The notes beneath the pieces are model-generated. The model was not told the DNA's origin. It saw only the letters and a program-made list of their open reading frames with translations, and did no database searches. Both the position numbers and the translations under genes were made by a program. From Paraburkholderia domus (GTDB taxonomy: Bacteria; Pseudomonadota; Gammaproteobacteria; Burkholderiales; Burkholderiaceae): a stretch of 38,527 bases of DNA. Below are positions 1 to 6,801 of this stretch, one piece after another (the first letter of the stretch is position 1; each line of letters starts with the position of its first letter). The stretch covers positions 1 to 38,527 of the forward strand of contig NZ_CAJNAT010000048.1 of the NCBI RefSeq assembly GCF_905220705.1. The letters run 5' to 3'.

Positions 1-48
1 GCAGCATCGCGGCGCTCAGACGCCGCGCGTCCGCGCTTGGTTTCCAGA

Positions 49-423
49 TCATTCCCGACACGAAAACGGCCTGAAAACCACCCGTACTTCCATGCGATGT
101 TTCTCGAGAGCGCGCGCCGTTTCCTTCTGCGCGTCGGTCAGGCCCTGGATGCAAGACGTTGCGGCACTCTGGGTCGTATTGACCGAACCCATCGCCTGCT
201 GGACCTTCAGCATTGCGACGTTCTGCTGTTTGTCGTCGGCGACTTCGGCTTGCTTCAATTTGTTGTCGAAGTCCTTGTTCTGCTTTTCGAGAATCTTCGC
301 CAGCACTTCAACAACCTTCTGGGCCGACACGCCACCTGTGTCGCCAACCACCGAACCGCCGCCACCGCCGGAGAAACCGCTGCCGCCCGAATTCGGAGAC
401 ATCGTCGTATTAACCTGACTCAT
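49..423 (-). CDS. Putative T3SS needle-like (SctF-type) small protein
   Basis: The product is 124 residues. A Gly/Ser-rich N-terminus (about residues 12-31) is followed by two predicted helices separated by a polar turn (about 35-65 and 68-108). The helix-turn-helix layout, with an Ala/Gln-rich second helix containing LKVQQAM, is what needle subunits show, but needles are usually about 70-90 residues, so this one is long at both ends. The start has a good ribosome site (AGGAAT) 8 bases upstream. It is the last complete gene of a leftward run sctC-sctD-SctE-like and sits where sctF sits in several T3SS loci. The needle role is inferred from position and shape, not strong sequence identity. It could instead be another small secreted or chaperone protein of the same system. 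Confidence 0.5.
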   Translation of the reverse strand: MSQVNTTMSPNSGGSGFSGGGGGSVVGDTGGVSAQKVVEVLAKILEKQNKDFDNKLKQAEVADDKQQNVAMLKVQQAMGSVNTTQSAATSCIQGLTDAQKETARALEKHRMEVRVVFRPFSCRE

Positions 424-433
424 TTTTGGATTC

Positions 434-706
434 CTAAATTAAATCTCGAGCGTTTGTGAAGCTCGCGCTTCGTTCAACCACCTGCCGAGCCGCTCGCAAA
501 CACTCGACAAGCAGAACCAGTTCATTTTTCACGGTCGGCGCTGCTGTCACCAGCGCGTCGTTAATGCGGCCAATCTCAGCCGTCAGCCGTGCCGCGATCA
601 TCTCGCGACCAGCGCCGCCGGCTTCGGCAAGTTGCGCCTCCAGCGGTAAATCGGCGCACGCGCCAAGCGTGCTCTTACTGACATTTTTTGGGGGCATGGG
701 CGGCAT
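434..706 (-). CDS. Putative SctE/YseE-family T3SS small chaperone-like protein
   Basis: A small protein of 90 residues from the ATG at 706, or 87 from the ATG at 697. It is mostly helical: LEAQLAEAGGAG is followed by ARLTAEIGRINDAL and then a second helix ending CLRAARQVVE. This pattern (an acidic or Gly spacer, then two amphipathic helices ending in AAREVLE-like residues) resembles the YscE/YseE-type needle co-chaperone family, known from T3SS operons between sctD and sctF. The start lies inside the last codons of sctD, whose stop is at 675, so the genes overlap by about 22-32 bases and are probably translationally coupled. A longer reading frame to 847 exists, but its extra N-terminus is an out-of-frame reading of sctD. 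The assignment rests mainly on gene order and helix pattern. Confidence 0.5.
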   Translation of the reverse strand: MPPMPPKNVSKSTLGACADLPLEAQLAEAGGAGREMIAARLTAEIGRINDALVTAAPTVKNELVLLVECLRAARQVVERSASFTNARDLI

Positions 707-1772
707 CCATAAAAAATTCGTAGATCGAACCATCGTCGTCGCGCACGACATACGCAGAGCAATTCGAGATTCGCGTGATCCGTCCAATGGGAAGTCGTGC
801 ACCCTGAAAGTAGCGCACACCCTGCGCATCCGTGAGCCAGACTGCATGAGGGCTGGCGAGCAGATTCATGCCGAGCGCTTCGAGCGGCACGCGCACCCGT
901 TCGCCTTGCTGCGCGTGGCCGGGAAAAGTGAGACCACCCAGCCCGCTGATCTCGGCACGCGCGAGGCGTGCGACGCGTGCGTAATCCCACGATTCGGGTG
1001 ACAGAAACCCCTGAACCACCGGCAGCGTCGCAGTGAACGTACCGGGCTCCGCGAGGCGCACCTCGGCGCCGCGGTAGTAGCGGGCGAGAAACTCGCCGAC
1101 CTGCTCCTGCAACTGCGCGAGCACGATCACGCGCATGACCAGCGCCCGCTTCCGCGACCACGCGCTGGCGGTCAGCGCGGCCAGATCGGCAGGCGACTGC
1201 ACATAGCCCTCGTAGACGAGCGCGCCGGACTTCGGGTCGATATGCGTCGTCACCAGACGGAACGCATCGTTGGGACGCGTCGCGGGCGGTGCACCGGACC
1301 ACTGGTTCGACGCGATCCACGTCAGCAGCACAAATGCGAACGGCGTCCCGAAGACCATTGCTTTCGTCACGGGTGACGCATCCGACCAGCGTTTGGCGAG
1401 ATATACAAGCGGTGCATGACGCAGCAGATAGGCACGCTCGGCGTCACGCGCCATCGTCGCGCCCGGTGCCTCGGGGCCACTGAACTGAAAGGTAACGACA
1501 CCCGCCGAGAACCACGCACCGCGCTCCAGCATCACGCGCCGCCCCGGCAGCGCGGGCCGGCCGAACACCGCGACCTTCGCATGGTGGGCAACCAGCGCGA
1601 GCGCAGTACCGCGCAACTCGACGGTGACGTGCAATGGTTCGACGCCTTCGTCTATCACCATCAGGTCCGCATCGCCGCCGCTGCCTATTCGCAGCGGCCG
1701 GTCGGCCGGCAACACCACGCTCGCGCCGGTGTGCACACCGTCCATCACGACGATCAGCGCATCAACGGTCAT
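675..1772 (-). CDS. sctD: T3SS inner-membrane ring protein SctD with FHA domain
   Basis: The product is 365 residues. Residues about 1-98 form a cytoplasmic forkhead-associated-like domain (LRIGSGGDADLMV, PLHVTVEL). A linker leads to a single hydrophobic segment at about 138-155 and then a periplasmic part of about 205 residues with small alpha/beta repeats (for example VVQGFLSPESWDYARVARLA). This bitopic FHA-TM-ring-building-motif order is that of SctD (YscD/PrgH-type), which forms the outer ring of the T3SS basal body in the inner membrane. The start ATG overlaps the end of sctC by 11 bases, and the 3' end overlaps the next small gene, giving a compact leftward operon. Confidence is high because sctC is adjacent. 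Confidence 0.85.
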   Translation of the reverse strand: MTVDALIVVMDGVHTGASVVLPADRPLRIGSGGDADLMVIDEGVEPLHVTVELRGTALALVAHHAKVAVFGRPALPGRRVMLERGAWFSAGVVTFQFSGPEAPGATMARDAERAYLLRHAPLVYLAKRWSDASPVTKAMVFGTPFAFVLLTWIASNQWSGAPPATRPNDAFRLVTTHIDPKSGALVYEGYVQSPADLAALTASAWSRKRALVMRVIVLAQLQEQVGEFLARYYRGAEVRLAEPGTFTATLPVVQGFLSPESWDYARVARLARAEISGLGGLTFPGHAQQGERVRVPLEALGMNLLASPHAVWLTDAQGVRYFQGARLPIGRITRISNCSAYVVRDDDGSIYEFFMDAAHAPKKCQ

Positions 1773-3846
1773 AGCGGTTCTCCCACGGCATCCTGCTCAC
1801 CGGCGGCAAACCGGGCGACGACAAAGGCGATGACGGTGGCGACGGTGACTGTGGCGCGCCTCGGGCAGCGGCCTGTGCCAGCGCTCGCGATGCAACGTCG
1901 ACGTTTGGCGCAACGGCAGCCGTCGGTTGGACCGATTCCGCAGAACCTGCCGCGGCACTTCCCGATAAAGGGACCGGCGCGCGCAACGAAGCCGCTATAA
2001 CGGCCCTCTGCGCCAGGATGGCATCCGCACCGGCACTCGCGGCACCCATCGTCGTTCCCGCGACGGCCAGCGCCGTATCCGGCTCTGCGTCACCCGACAG
2101 GCGTTTGAGACGCGGCGTGATCAGGATCAGCCGTTCGAGGCGCTCGTGCGTGGTCCGGGTATCGCGAAACAGCGCGCCGAGATACGGCACGTCGCCGAGC
2201 ACCGGCACCTTCGATGTGGTGCTCTCGCTGCGCTCGTATTGATAGCCGCCTATCAGCAGACTCTCGCCGTCGCGCACAATCGCCTGCGTGACGACCGAAT
2301 GATTGTCGACCTTCGGAATGCCATCCACCGTCACCAACGTGTTGAATGTGCCGTCTTCGATCTGGATGTTGAGCCGGATATTGCGGCGCGGCTCGCCGCT
2401 CGATTCGACGCTCGGCGTCACCTTCAGTGTCATCCCCGTATCGATGTTGAAAAGATCGACGGCCTGGTTGCCCGCCACGCGCACATACACCGAACTGCGC
2501 GACGTCAGGGCCGCTTCCGTGTTGTTCAGCGTGAGCACCTGCGGGCGCGACAGCACACGCGCCTTGCCGGCGTCTTCCAATGCATGGATCTGTGCAAACA
2601 GGTATTGCGCCGAATTGCCGACCAGCGTCGCGAGATTCAGTCCGGTCATCGCACTGGCCGGTGTCGCCAACTTCGCAGCGCCGAACGCCAGCGGCGCGCT
2701 CGCGGTCCCGGATGCGCCGTTGATACGCCCATTTGCGCCGCCCCACTGCACGCCGAGCGTGCGTGCGGCGTTCGACGACACGTCGATCACTACCGCGTCG
2801 ATCTCGACCAGTTCCTGCGGCTGGTCGAGCATCGCGATGGCGCGCTCGTAATTCGGCATCATCGACACAAGGTCGCTAATGACCACGGAGTTGGTGCGCT
2901 GGTCAGCGACGATGTTGCGCCTCGCGGGGGTCGCGGCGGGCTGCGCGGTGTCGGAGTCGGAGTTGGGTAGTGGCGCCCGCTCGCCGTCACCTCCGGGCGA
3001 TACGCCGCCAAGTCCGAGGCCGAGCAGGCTTGGCAGCGGCGGCGGGCCGCCGCGCGCGCTGCGCTCGTCGGTGCGCGCATCGGTGCGCGGACGCGTTGTG
3101 CGCGGCGCGGTGGCCTGCCAGGTGTCCGTCATCAAGCGGTGCAGCAGCGAAGCGACGCCCGGAACGACATGCTCCTGCGCCCCCACGCTGTAGTGGACGT
3201 CCTGCGCCTGCGCGTAGCGCAGTGGAAAAACGCGGATAACGGTCTCATCGAATGACGGCTCGACCGTAGTCTGCCGCTGCGCCTTGTCGATCGCCTCCGT
3301 CACCGCGTCGACGAATTTCGATGGACCCGCAACCTTGACCGTGGTCGCCGAATATTTGACCGGCAGGCGGGGGTCGTCGAGATCGAGGTTGCGAAGCAGC
3401 GACGCAACCGCTTCGCGGGTCATCGGCGCAAACGGGATGACCCGGCTGCGCACGTCCGAAGCCGTCGCGACATGCATCGCCTTGCCGTCGAAATACCAGA
3501 CGAGGCCGTAAGCCTCGACCAGTTGGATGAAGACGTTGCCCGGGCTGTCGTCGAAGCGGCCGTTGACCGCTCCTTTGACATCGCGACCGATGTCGGCGCT
3601 CAGGCCCTCGACGGCGAGTACGTCGCGCAACACATCGGGCAGTGGCGCACCGTTCACCGCGTAGTGAATGGGTGCCCCACGCCAAACGGGAGTCGCGGCG
3701 TCAGCCATGGGCATCAGCAGTACCGGACAAGCCACGCCGAGCAGCCCCGCGATGTGGCGCACGGCGGCCCGGATCGCGCACGGCGGCAAGGACAGGGCTT
3801 TGCCGCCCTTTTTGGGGATCGAATCGTTGCGCCACATCATTAGCAT
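1762..3846 (-). CDS. sctC: T3SS outer-membrane secretin SctC
   Basis: The product is 694 residues. An N-terminal hydrophobic signal region (about 24-50, ending ADAA) precedes a secretin N0/STN domain (PLPDVLRDVLAVEGL, about 68-130) and N1-type modules with VKVAGPSKFVDAVTEAI. A Pro/Gly/Asp-rich linker (about 250-310) follows. The C-terminal secretin beta domain has RPQVLTLNN, DTGMTLKVTPSV, ESLLIGGYQYE and VPVLGDVPYLGALFR. The last 75 residues are Ala/Pro/Ser-rich with an unusual tail ending MPWENRYDR, perhaps the pilotin-contacting region. Secretins of this class form the outer-membrane channel of the injectisome. It is the first gene of the leftward run and faces a 417-base intergenic region with paired dyads. 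An alternative start lies three codons downstream. Confidence 0.92.
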   Translation of the reverse strand: MLMMWRNDSIPKKGGKALSLPPCAIRAAVRHIAGLLGVACPVLLMPMADAATPVWRGAPIHYAVNGAPLPDVLRDVLAVEGLSADIGRDVKGAVNGRFDDSPGNVFIQLVEAYGLVWYFDGKAMHVATASDVRSRVIPFAPMTREAVASLLRNLDLDDPRLPVKYSATTVKVAGPSKFVDAVTEAIDKAQRQTTVEPSFDETVIRVFPLRYAQAQDVHYSVGAQEHVVPGVASLLHRLMTDTWQATAPRTTRPRTDARTDERSARGGPPPLPSLLGLGLGGVSPGGDGERAPLPNSDSDTAQPAATPARRNIVADQRTNSVVISDLVSMMPNYERAIAMLDQPQELVEIDAVVIDVSSNAARTLGVQWGGANGRINGASGTASAPLAFGAAKLATPASAMTGLNLATLVGNSAQYLFAQIHALEDAGKARVLSRPQVLTLNNTEAALTSRSSVYVRVAGNQAVDLFNIDTGMTLKVTPSVESSGEPRRNIRLNIQIEDGTFNTLVTVDGIPKVDNHSVVTQAIVRDGESLLIGGYQYERSESTTSKVPVLGDVPYLGALFRDTRTTHERLERLILITPRLKRLSGDAEPDTALAVAGTTMGAASAGADAILAQRAVIAASLRAPVPLSGSAAAGSAESVQPTAAVAPNVDVASRALAQAAARGAPQSPSPPSSPLSSPGLPPVSRMPWENRYDR

Positions 3847-3913
3847 TAAAAATCCCTGGCTGCGTTTATTGACTACGTTAGCGAGAAATTTAATGGCGTT
3901 TCAACACCTTCTG

Positions 3914-3931
3914 GTCGTACACATATACGAC
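3914..3931. promoter_or_regulatory. 18-bp dyad, copy 1 (GTCGTA-N6-TACGAC)
   Basis: A perfect inverted repeat with 6-base arms GTCGTA and TACGAC around the spacer CACATA. It lies 68 bases upstream of the sctC start on the leftward strand. The same architecture recurs 151 bases away. The size fits a dimeric regulator operator. The regulator is unknown; candidates are the adjacent RHH protein or a regulator encoded outside the window. Confidence 0.55.
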
Positions 3932-4064
3932 ATCCCCTGAGCGTCAAACGCGCCGCATGGCTTCTTATCGGACAGCATTTCAATACCAAATTTTTATCTT
4001 CGATTCGAATTCGTCCAGATCAATTTTTATCCCAAAAATAGGCTGGAGGTGCACATTGCTGCAA

Positions 4065-4082
4065 GTCGTATATCTGTATGAC
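4065..4082. promoter_or_regulatory. 18-bp dyad, copy 2 (GTCGTA-N6-TATGAC)
   Basis: The left arm GTCGTA is identical to copy 1, the spacer is again 6 bases (TATCTG), and the right arm TATGAC differs from copy 1 at one position. It lies 182 bases upstream of the RHH gene start. Two matching dyads in one divergent intergenic region make chance less likely than for either alone. Confidence 0.5.
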
Positions 4083-4263
4083 CCGCGCCGTTAGCAAAGA
4101 GAGAGGATTGACGAATCGCCAATTCGATTAATCCGATCATGACAGATGAACCATTCAATCCAAGCCGTTACTCTCCGACTTTCTCGAGCTTGTTCAGGGC
4201 ATTGACGGGCTTCGATATCTTCATAAAGGCTCTGCACCTACCAATTCCTACAGACGTACCGAC

Positions 4264-4584
4264 ATGCGGATGACACGGTATTGCAACTTCACTCCTCAGC
4301 TTGCAAAACCAAGACTACGCTCGGTCAGAATTAACGGATTTGCAACCTGTCTGCGCCTCGAGGAAATTTACTGGCGAATCATCGAAGAAATTGCGCGTCA
4401 GGAATCTCTGACAGTGGGCAAGCTGATTTCAAAATGGGCGATCGATATTGATATGACGCAAGAAACCGTCTGCAATTTCACTGGACTTATCAGAATTATT
4501 TGTGTCACTCAGATAATCGAACAAAAACACCTGATCGATATGAAGACGCTCGACCCAGACGCGCCAGTCAATGCATTTCAATAA
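4264..4584 (+). CDS. Ribbon-helix-helix domain protein, putative regulator
   Basis: The product is 106 residues. Residues about 19-60 (SVRINGFATCLRLEEIYWRI then EEIARQESLTVGKLISKW) match the pattern of small proteobacterial ribbon-helix-helix proteins: a beta strand with alternating residues, helix A around an aromatic EIYW, and helix B beginning SLTVGKLI. RHH proteins dimerise and insert the strand in the DNA major groove. The C-terminal 40 residues are not recognised. The gene lies divergent to the T3SS operon and upstream of two putative secreted-protein genes, so a regulatory role in this locus is plausible but inferred. The start has no strong ribosome site; the ATG two codons further is an alternative. 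Confidence 0.6.
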   Translation: MRMTRYCNFTPQLAKPRLRSVRINGFATCLRLEEIYWRIIEEIARQESLTVGKLISKWAIDIDMTQETVCNFTGLIRIICVTQIIEQKHLIDMKTLDPDAPVNAFQ

Positions 4585-4683
4585 CTTGCAAGGAGGTTCA
4601 TCGGAATAGACATATCCATTTCCCTATATGTAGCGGCGCGGCAACCGCCGAACACGACGCGTGACTACTCACGCAAAAAAAAC

Positions 4684-4695
4684 AACTGATCAGTT
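4684..4695. promoter_or_regulatory. 12-bp perfect palindrome AACTGATCAGTT
   Basis: This perfect palindrome lies in the AT-rich leader 29 bases upstream of the putative secreted-protein start at 4724. RHH repressors bind short palindromic sites, so it could be an operator of the RHH protein encoded just upstream. It does not match the 18-bp dyads. No functional evidence beyond symmetry and position. Confidence 0.3.
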
Positions 4696-4723
4696 TAATT
4701 TCTTTAATCACAAGGATTTGATC

Positions 4724-5155
4724 ATGACGAATGCGATCAACAACATGGGCGACAGCACGTCGTTCAGCATGGACAACCTGTCCGCGCCGGCGCAAAGCGG
4801 CATGCGGACCGAAGCGCATTTCGCCTCCGTGCGCACGTTCCCCACCGACAACAGCGGGGACGCCGGCAATACGTCTTCCGCGGGAGCGGCACAGCATGCC
4901 CACGCCGGCCACGCCCACCATGCGGGCGCGGGCGGCGACAGCCAGGCCGCACAGGGCGCCGACTCATCGGCACAGGGAAGCGGGAGTGGCAGTAGCGACA
5001 TGATGGGCGCGATGAGCCAGATCATGGACCTCATCAAAACAGCCATTTCCGCCGCGGCGCAAGTGGCTTCGCCACTTATCAGCATGTTCACGTCGATGAT
5101 GGGCCAAGCGGGTGCGTCGGGTTCATCTGGATCATCAGGTTCGGGCGCCGCTTGA
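4724..5155 (+). CDS. Putative T3SS-secreted harpin/translocator-like protein
   Basis: The product is 143 residues. I chose the ATG at 4724 because AAGGA lies about 6 bases upstream; the longer frame from 4661 lacks a site. The protein has no cysteine. Residues 1-95 are polar and disorder-prone, rich in Asn, Ser, Gly and Ala, with a His-rich patch (AHAGHAHHAG). A single amphipathic or hydrophobic stretch follows (about 98-132: MMGAMSQIMDLIKTAISAAA, then SPLISMFTSMMGQAG), and then a Gly/Ser/Ala tail. Absence of cysteine, a Ser-rich N-terminus and one hydrophobic helical region are typical of harpins and some T3SS translocators. No family is recognised by sequence. It sits between an RHH regulator and an ART-like protein beside sctC. 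Confidence 0.55.
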   Translation: MTNAINNMGDSTSFSMDNLSAPAQSGMRTEAHFASVRTFPTDNSGDAGNTSSAGAAQHAHAGHAHHAGAGGDSQAAQGADSSAQGSGSGSSDMMGAMSQIMDLIKTAISAAAQVASPLISMFTSMMGQAGASGSSGSSGSGAA

Positions 5156-5200
5156 CAGAGCCCTGAACAGCCCGGCCGTTGCGCAGCCTCGGCCGGCCTC

Positions 5201-5225
5201 GGGGCGGCATCCGGTATACCGCCCC
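5201..5225 (+). other. Stem-loop between the two putative secreted-protein genes
   Basis: GGGGCGG (5201-5207) can pair with CCGCCCC (5219-5225) around an 11-base loop. No T-run follows, so it is not a classical terminator. It could attenuate or protect mRNA between the genes at 4724 and 5259. Confidence 0.3.
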
Positions 5226-5258
5226 GCTTCAAATCCCGCTCTTCTCCTTCAGGACGCA

Positions 5259-5870
5259 ATGAATAATTCCCTCGGGCCGGGTCCCGTCGAGCTCCGGCGA
5301 ATCGACGCACTCGTACGACGCTCCAATGCAGGGCTGCATCCGGCCATTACCCGCTTTGTCGACGGCGGCCATCGCCATATCGGCGAAACGCTGCGCAGCG
5401 CGGTGCCGCCAGACACGGTCGTGCAGCGGTTCCTCGGCGAATTGCAGTTAATGGAGGATTACGTGGGCACCTCGTATCGGGTGTCGCAGATCTCTCGCGA
5501 CGGACTCGCCGCGTTACAACGCAGCCGAGGCCGGTATTTTGTCGACCTCGGCGTACAGTGCGCTTTTGTCCTGCCGTCCAACGCGGCCGCATGGGCAATC
5601 AACGCGGCGCAAGCACAACCTCGCGACGGTGCTTACCAGCTGTTCTCGATCTTTGACGAATCGGTCCCTCAGAAGAATCTGTCAACAGCCCTGCTTGCCG
5701 ATCATGTCATCGTGCCACCTGCGACCCCGCTGCGCCTGACCGGTCTGCGCACGATTCAGGGCCGAGGTGCAACGGGCCCTGGCCGCCCTCGTATCGTCGC
5801 GCATTTCGCACGGGCCGACCCTGCATGCGGCACATCCTATGACCTCTACAATGATGCCCGAGGCACCTGA
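5259..5870 (+). CDS. ADP-ribosyltransferase-like protein, putative T3SS effector
   Basis: The product is 203 residues. The ATG at 5259 has AGGA upstream; the longer frame from 5112 overlaps the preceding gene and is not supported. Motif order resembles the R-S-E class of mono-ADP-ribosyltransferases. First is an aromatic-Arg step TSYRVSQ (Arg74), then FVDLGVQCAF followed by SNAAAWAINAA (about 94-117), where the family has G-F-x-S-T-S plus a helix. Next is YQLFSIF (126-132), and then LADHVIVPPATPLRLTGL (146-163), matching the family's E-x-E-V-L-x-P-P-G-T-x-F-x-V strand. The S-T-S reads C-A-F and the E-x-E reads A-D-H, so canonical catalysis is doubtful. Position beside sctC and a harpin-like gene suggests an effector. 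All of this is inferred from motif spacing, not a database match. Confidence 0.45.
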   Translation: MNNSLGPGPVELRRIDALVRRSNAGLHPAITRFVDGGHRHIGETLRSAVPPDTVVQRFLGELQLMEDYVGTSYRVSQISRDGLAALQRSRGRYFVDLGVQCAFVLPSNAAAWAINAAQAQPRDGAYQLFSIFDESVPQKNLSTALLADHVIVPPATPLRLTGLRTIQGRGATGPGRPRIVAHFARADPACGTSYDLYNDARGT

Positions 5871-6137
5871 CGCAAGTAGCCGGTGTGTACGATTGACGAA
5901 CGGCCCACGCTAGTGCACTCAGCGGCACCAGACGGCCCTTCCTGCCCGCCGCGCCGCAGCAAATTCAGCCGACGCTGTACAATGGCGCGCCTGACGCGAG
6001 CTTTTCCGGCCTCCCCTGGCCGCGTTCCGCGCCGTCTGCGCCTTGGTTTGCGTGTCCGATCCGCGCGTTTGATTTGCGCTTCGGGTCAGCGCGTTTAGTC
6101 CGTGTTCCGTCACCTGCGTTTCATCCGACTCTTGCCT

Positions 6138-6746
6138 ATGTCCGCCTCGCGACCCGACTCAGCCCGTCAGCGCCGCCCGATGCGCCCGCTGCCCGCCATC
6201 ATCTTCATGAGCCGCTGGCTGCAAGTGCCGCTCTACCTGGGCCTGATCGTCGCCCAAGGTGTCTACGTCGTCCTGTTCCTGAAAGAAGTCTGGCATCTGG
6301 TCAGCGCGTCCATGACGCTCGACGAAACCAACATCATGCTGGTGGTACTCGGCCTGATCGACGTGGTGATGATCTCGAACTTGCTGATCATGGTGATCAT
6401 CGGTGGATATGAAACCTTCGTGTCACGCCTGGGCGTGGAGGGTCATCCGGACGAACCGGAATGGCTCGACCACGTCAACGCCGGCGTGCTCAAGGTCAAA
6501 TTGTCGATGGCGCTGATCAGCATTTCATCGATCCATCTGCTGAAGACCTTCATCAGCCCCGACCAGAATTCGACGCACACCATCATGTGGCAGGTGATCA
6601 TCCACGTCGCCTTCCTCCTCTCGGCGGTGGTGATGGCGCTGGTCGACCGCCTCACCACGCATACGCATCCGAAACATTTTCAGGAGCCCACGACGCTGCA
6701 TGTCGTGAGTTCACACGCTTCCACTCCCCTGAAGGCGCACGACTGA
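6138..6746 (+). CDS. yqhA: YqhA/UPF0114 family inner-membrane protein
   Basis: The product is 202 residues from the ATG at 6138; GTG 6102 and ATG 6180 are alternatives, the last best matching the short N-terminus of E. coli YqhA. It closely follows E. coli YqhA: MSRWLQVPLYLGLIVAQ (TM1), IMLVVLGLIDVVMISNLLIM (TM2), the signature GGYETFVSRL, then MALISISSIHLLKTF (TM3) and IIHVAFLLSAVVMALVDRL (TM4). The family is an uncharacterised integral membrane protein; function is not known with confidence. It stands alone between the T3SS locus and fumA, and a C-terminal His/Thr-rich tail extends past the family core. Confidence 0.85.
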   Translation: MSASRPDSARQRRPMRPLPAIIFMSRWLQVPLYLGLIVAQGVYVVLFLKEVWHLVSASMTLDETNIMLVVLGLIDVVMISNLLIMVIIGGYETFVSRLGVEGHPDEPEWLDHVNAGVLKVKLSMALISISSIHLLKTFISPDQNSTHTIMWQVIIHVAFLLSAVVMALVDRLTTHTHPKHFQEPTTLHVVSSHASTPLKAHD

Positions 6747-6801
6747 CCGCACAGCCAATTGCGATCGGATAACAAGCGCCCCTGTCCCCACTGAGCTAGC
6801 C

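Larger units (their letters stand above)
3847..4263. other. Intergenic region between sctC and the RHH gene
   Basis: This 417-base stretch contains no convincing gene and is visibly more AT-rich than its surroundings. It must hold the leftward promoter of the T3SS operon and the rightward promoter of the RHH gene. The clearest structures are two 18-bp dyads of the form GTCGTA-N6-TAYGAC (listed separately). I looked for plant-inducible (PIP) or hrpII-type paired TTCG boxes at the correct spacing and saw none. Confidence 0.6.

Noticed and set aside
4109..4140. TTGACG as a -35 for the RHH gene
   Set aside because: No credible -10 lies 16-18 bases downstream.
3847..4263. Possible PIP or hrpII box pairs
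   Set aside because: TTCG occurrences (3999, 4004, 4010, 4123, 4211) are not at the 15-16 base spacing required.
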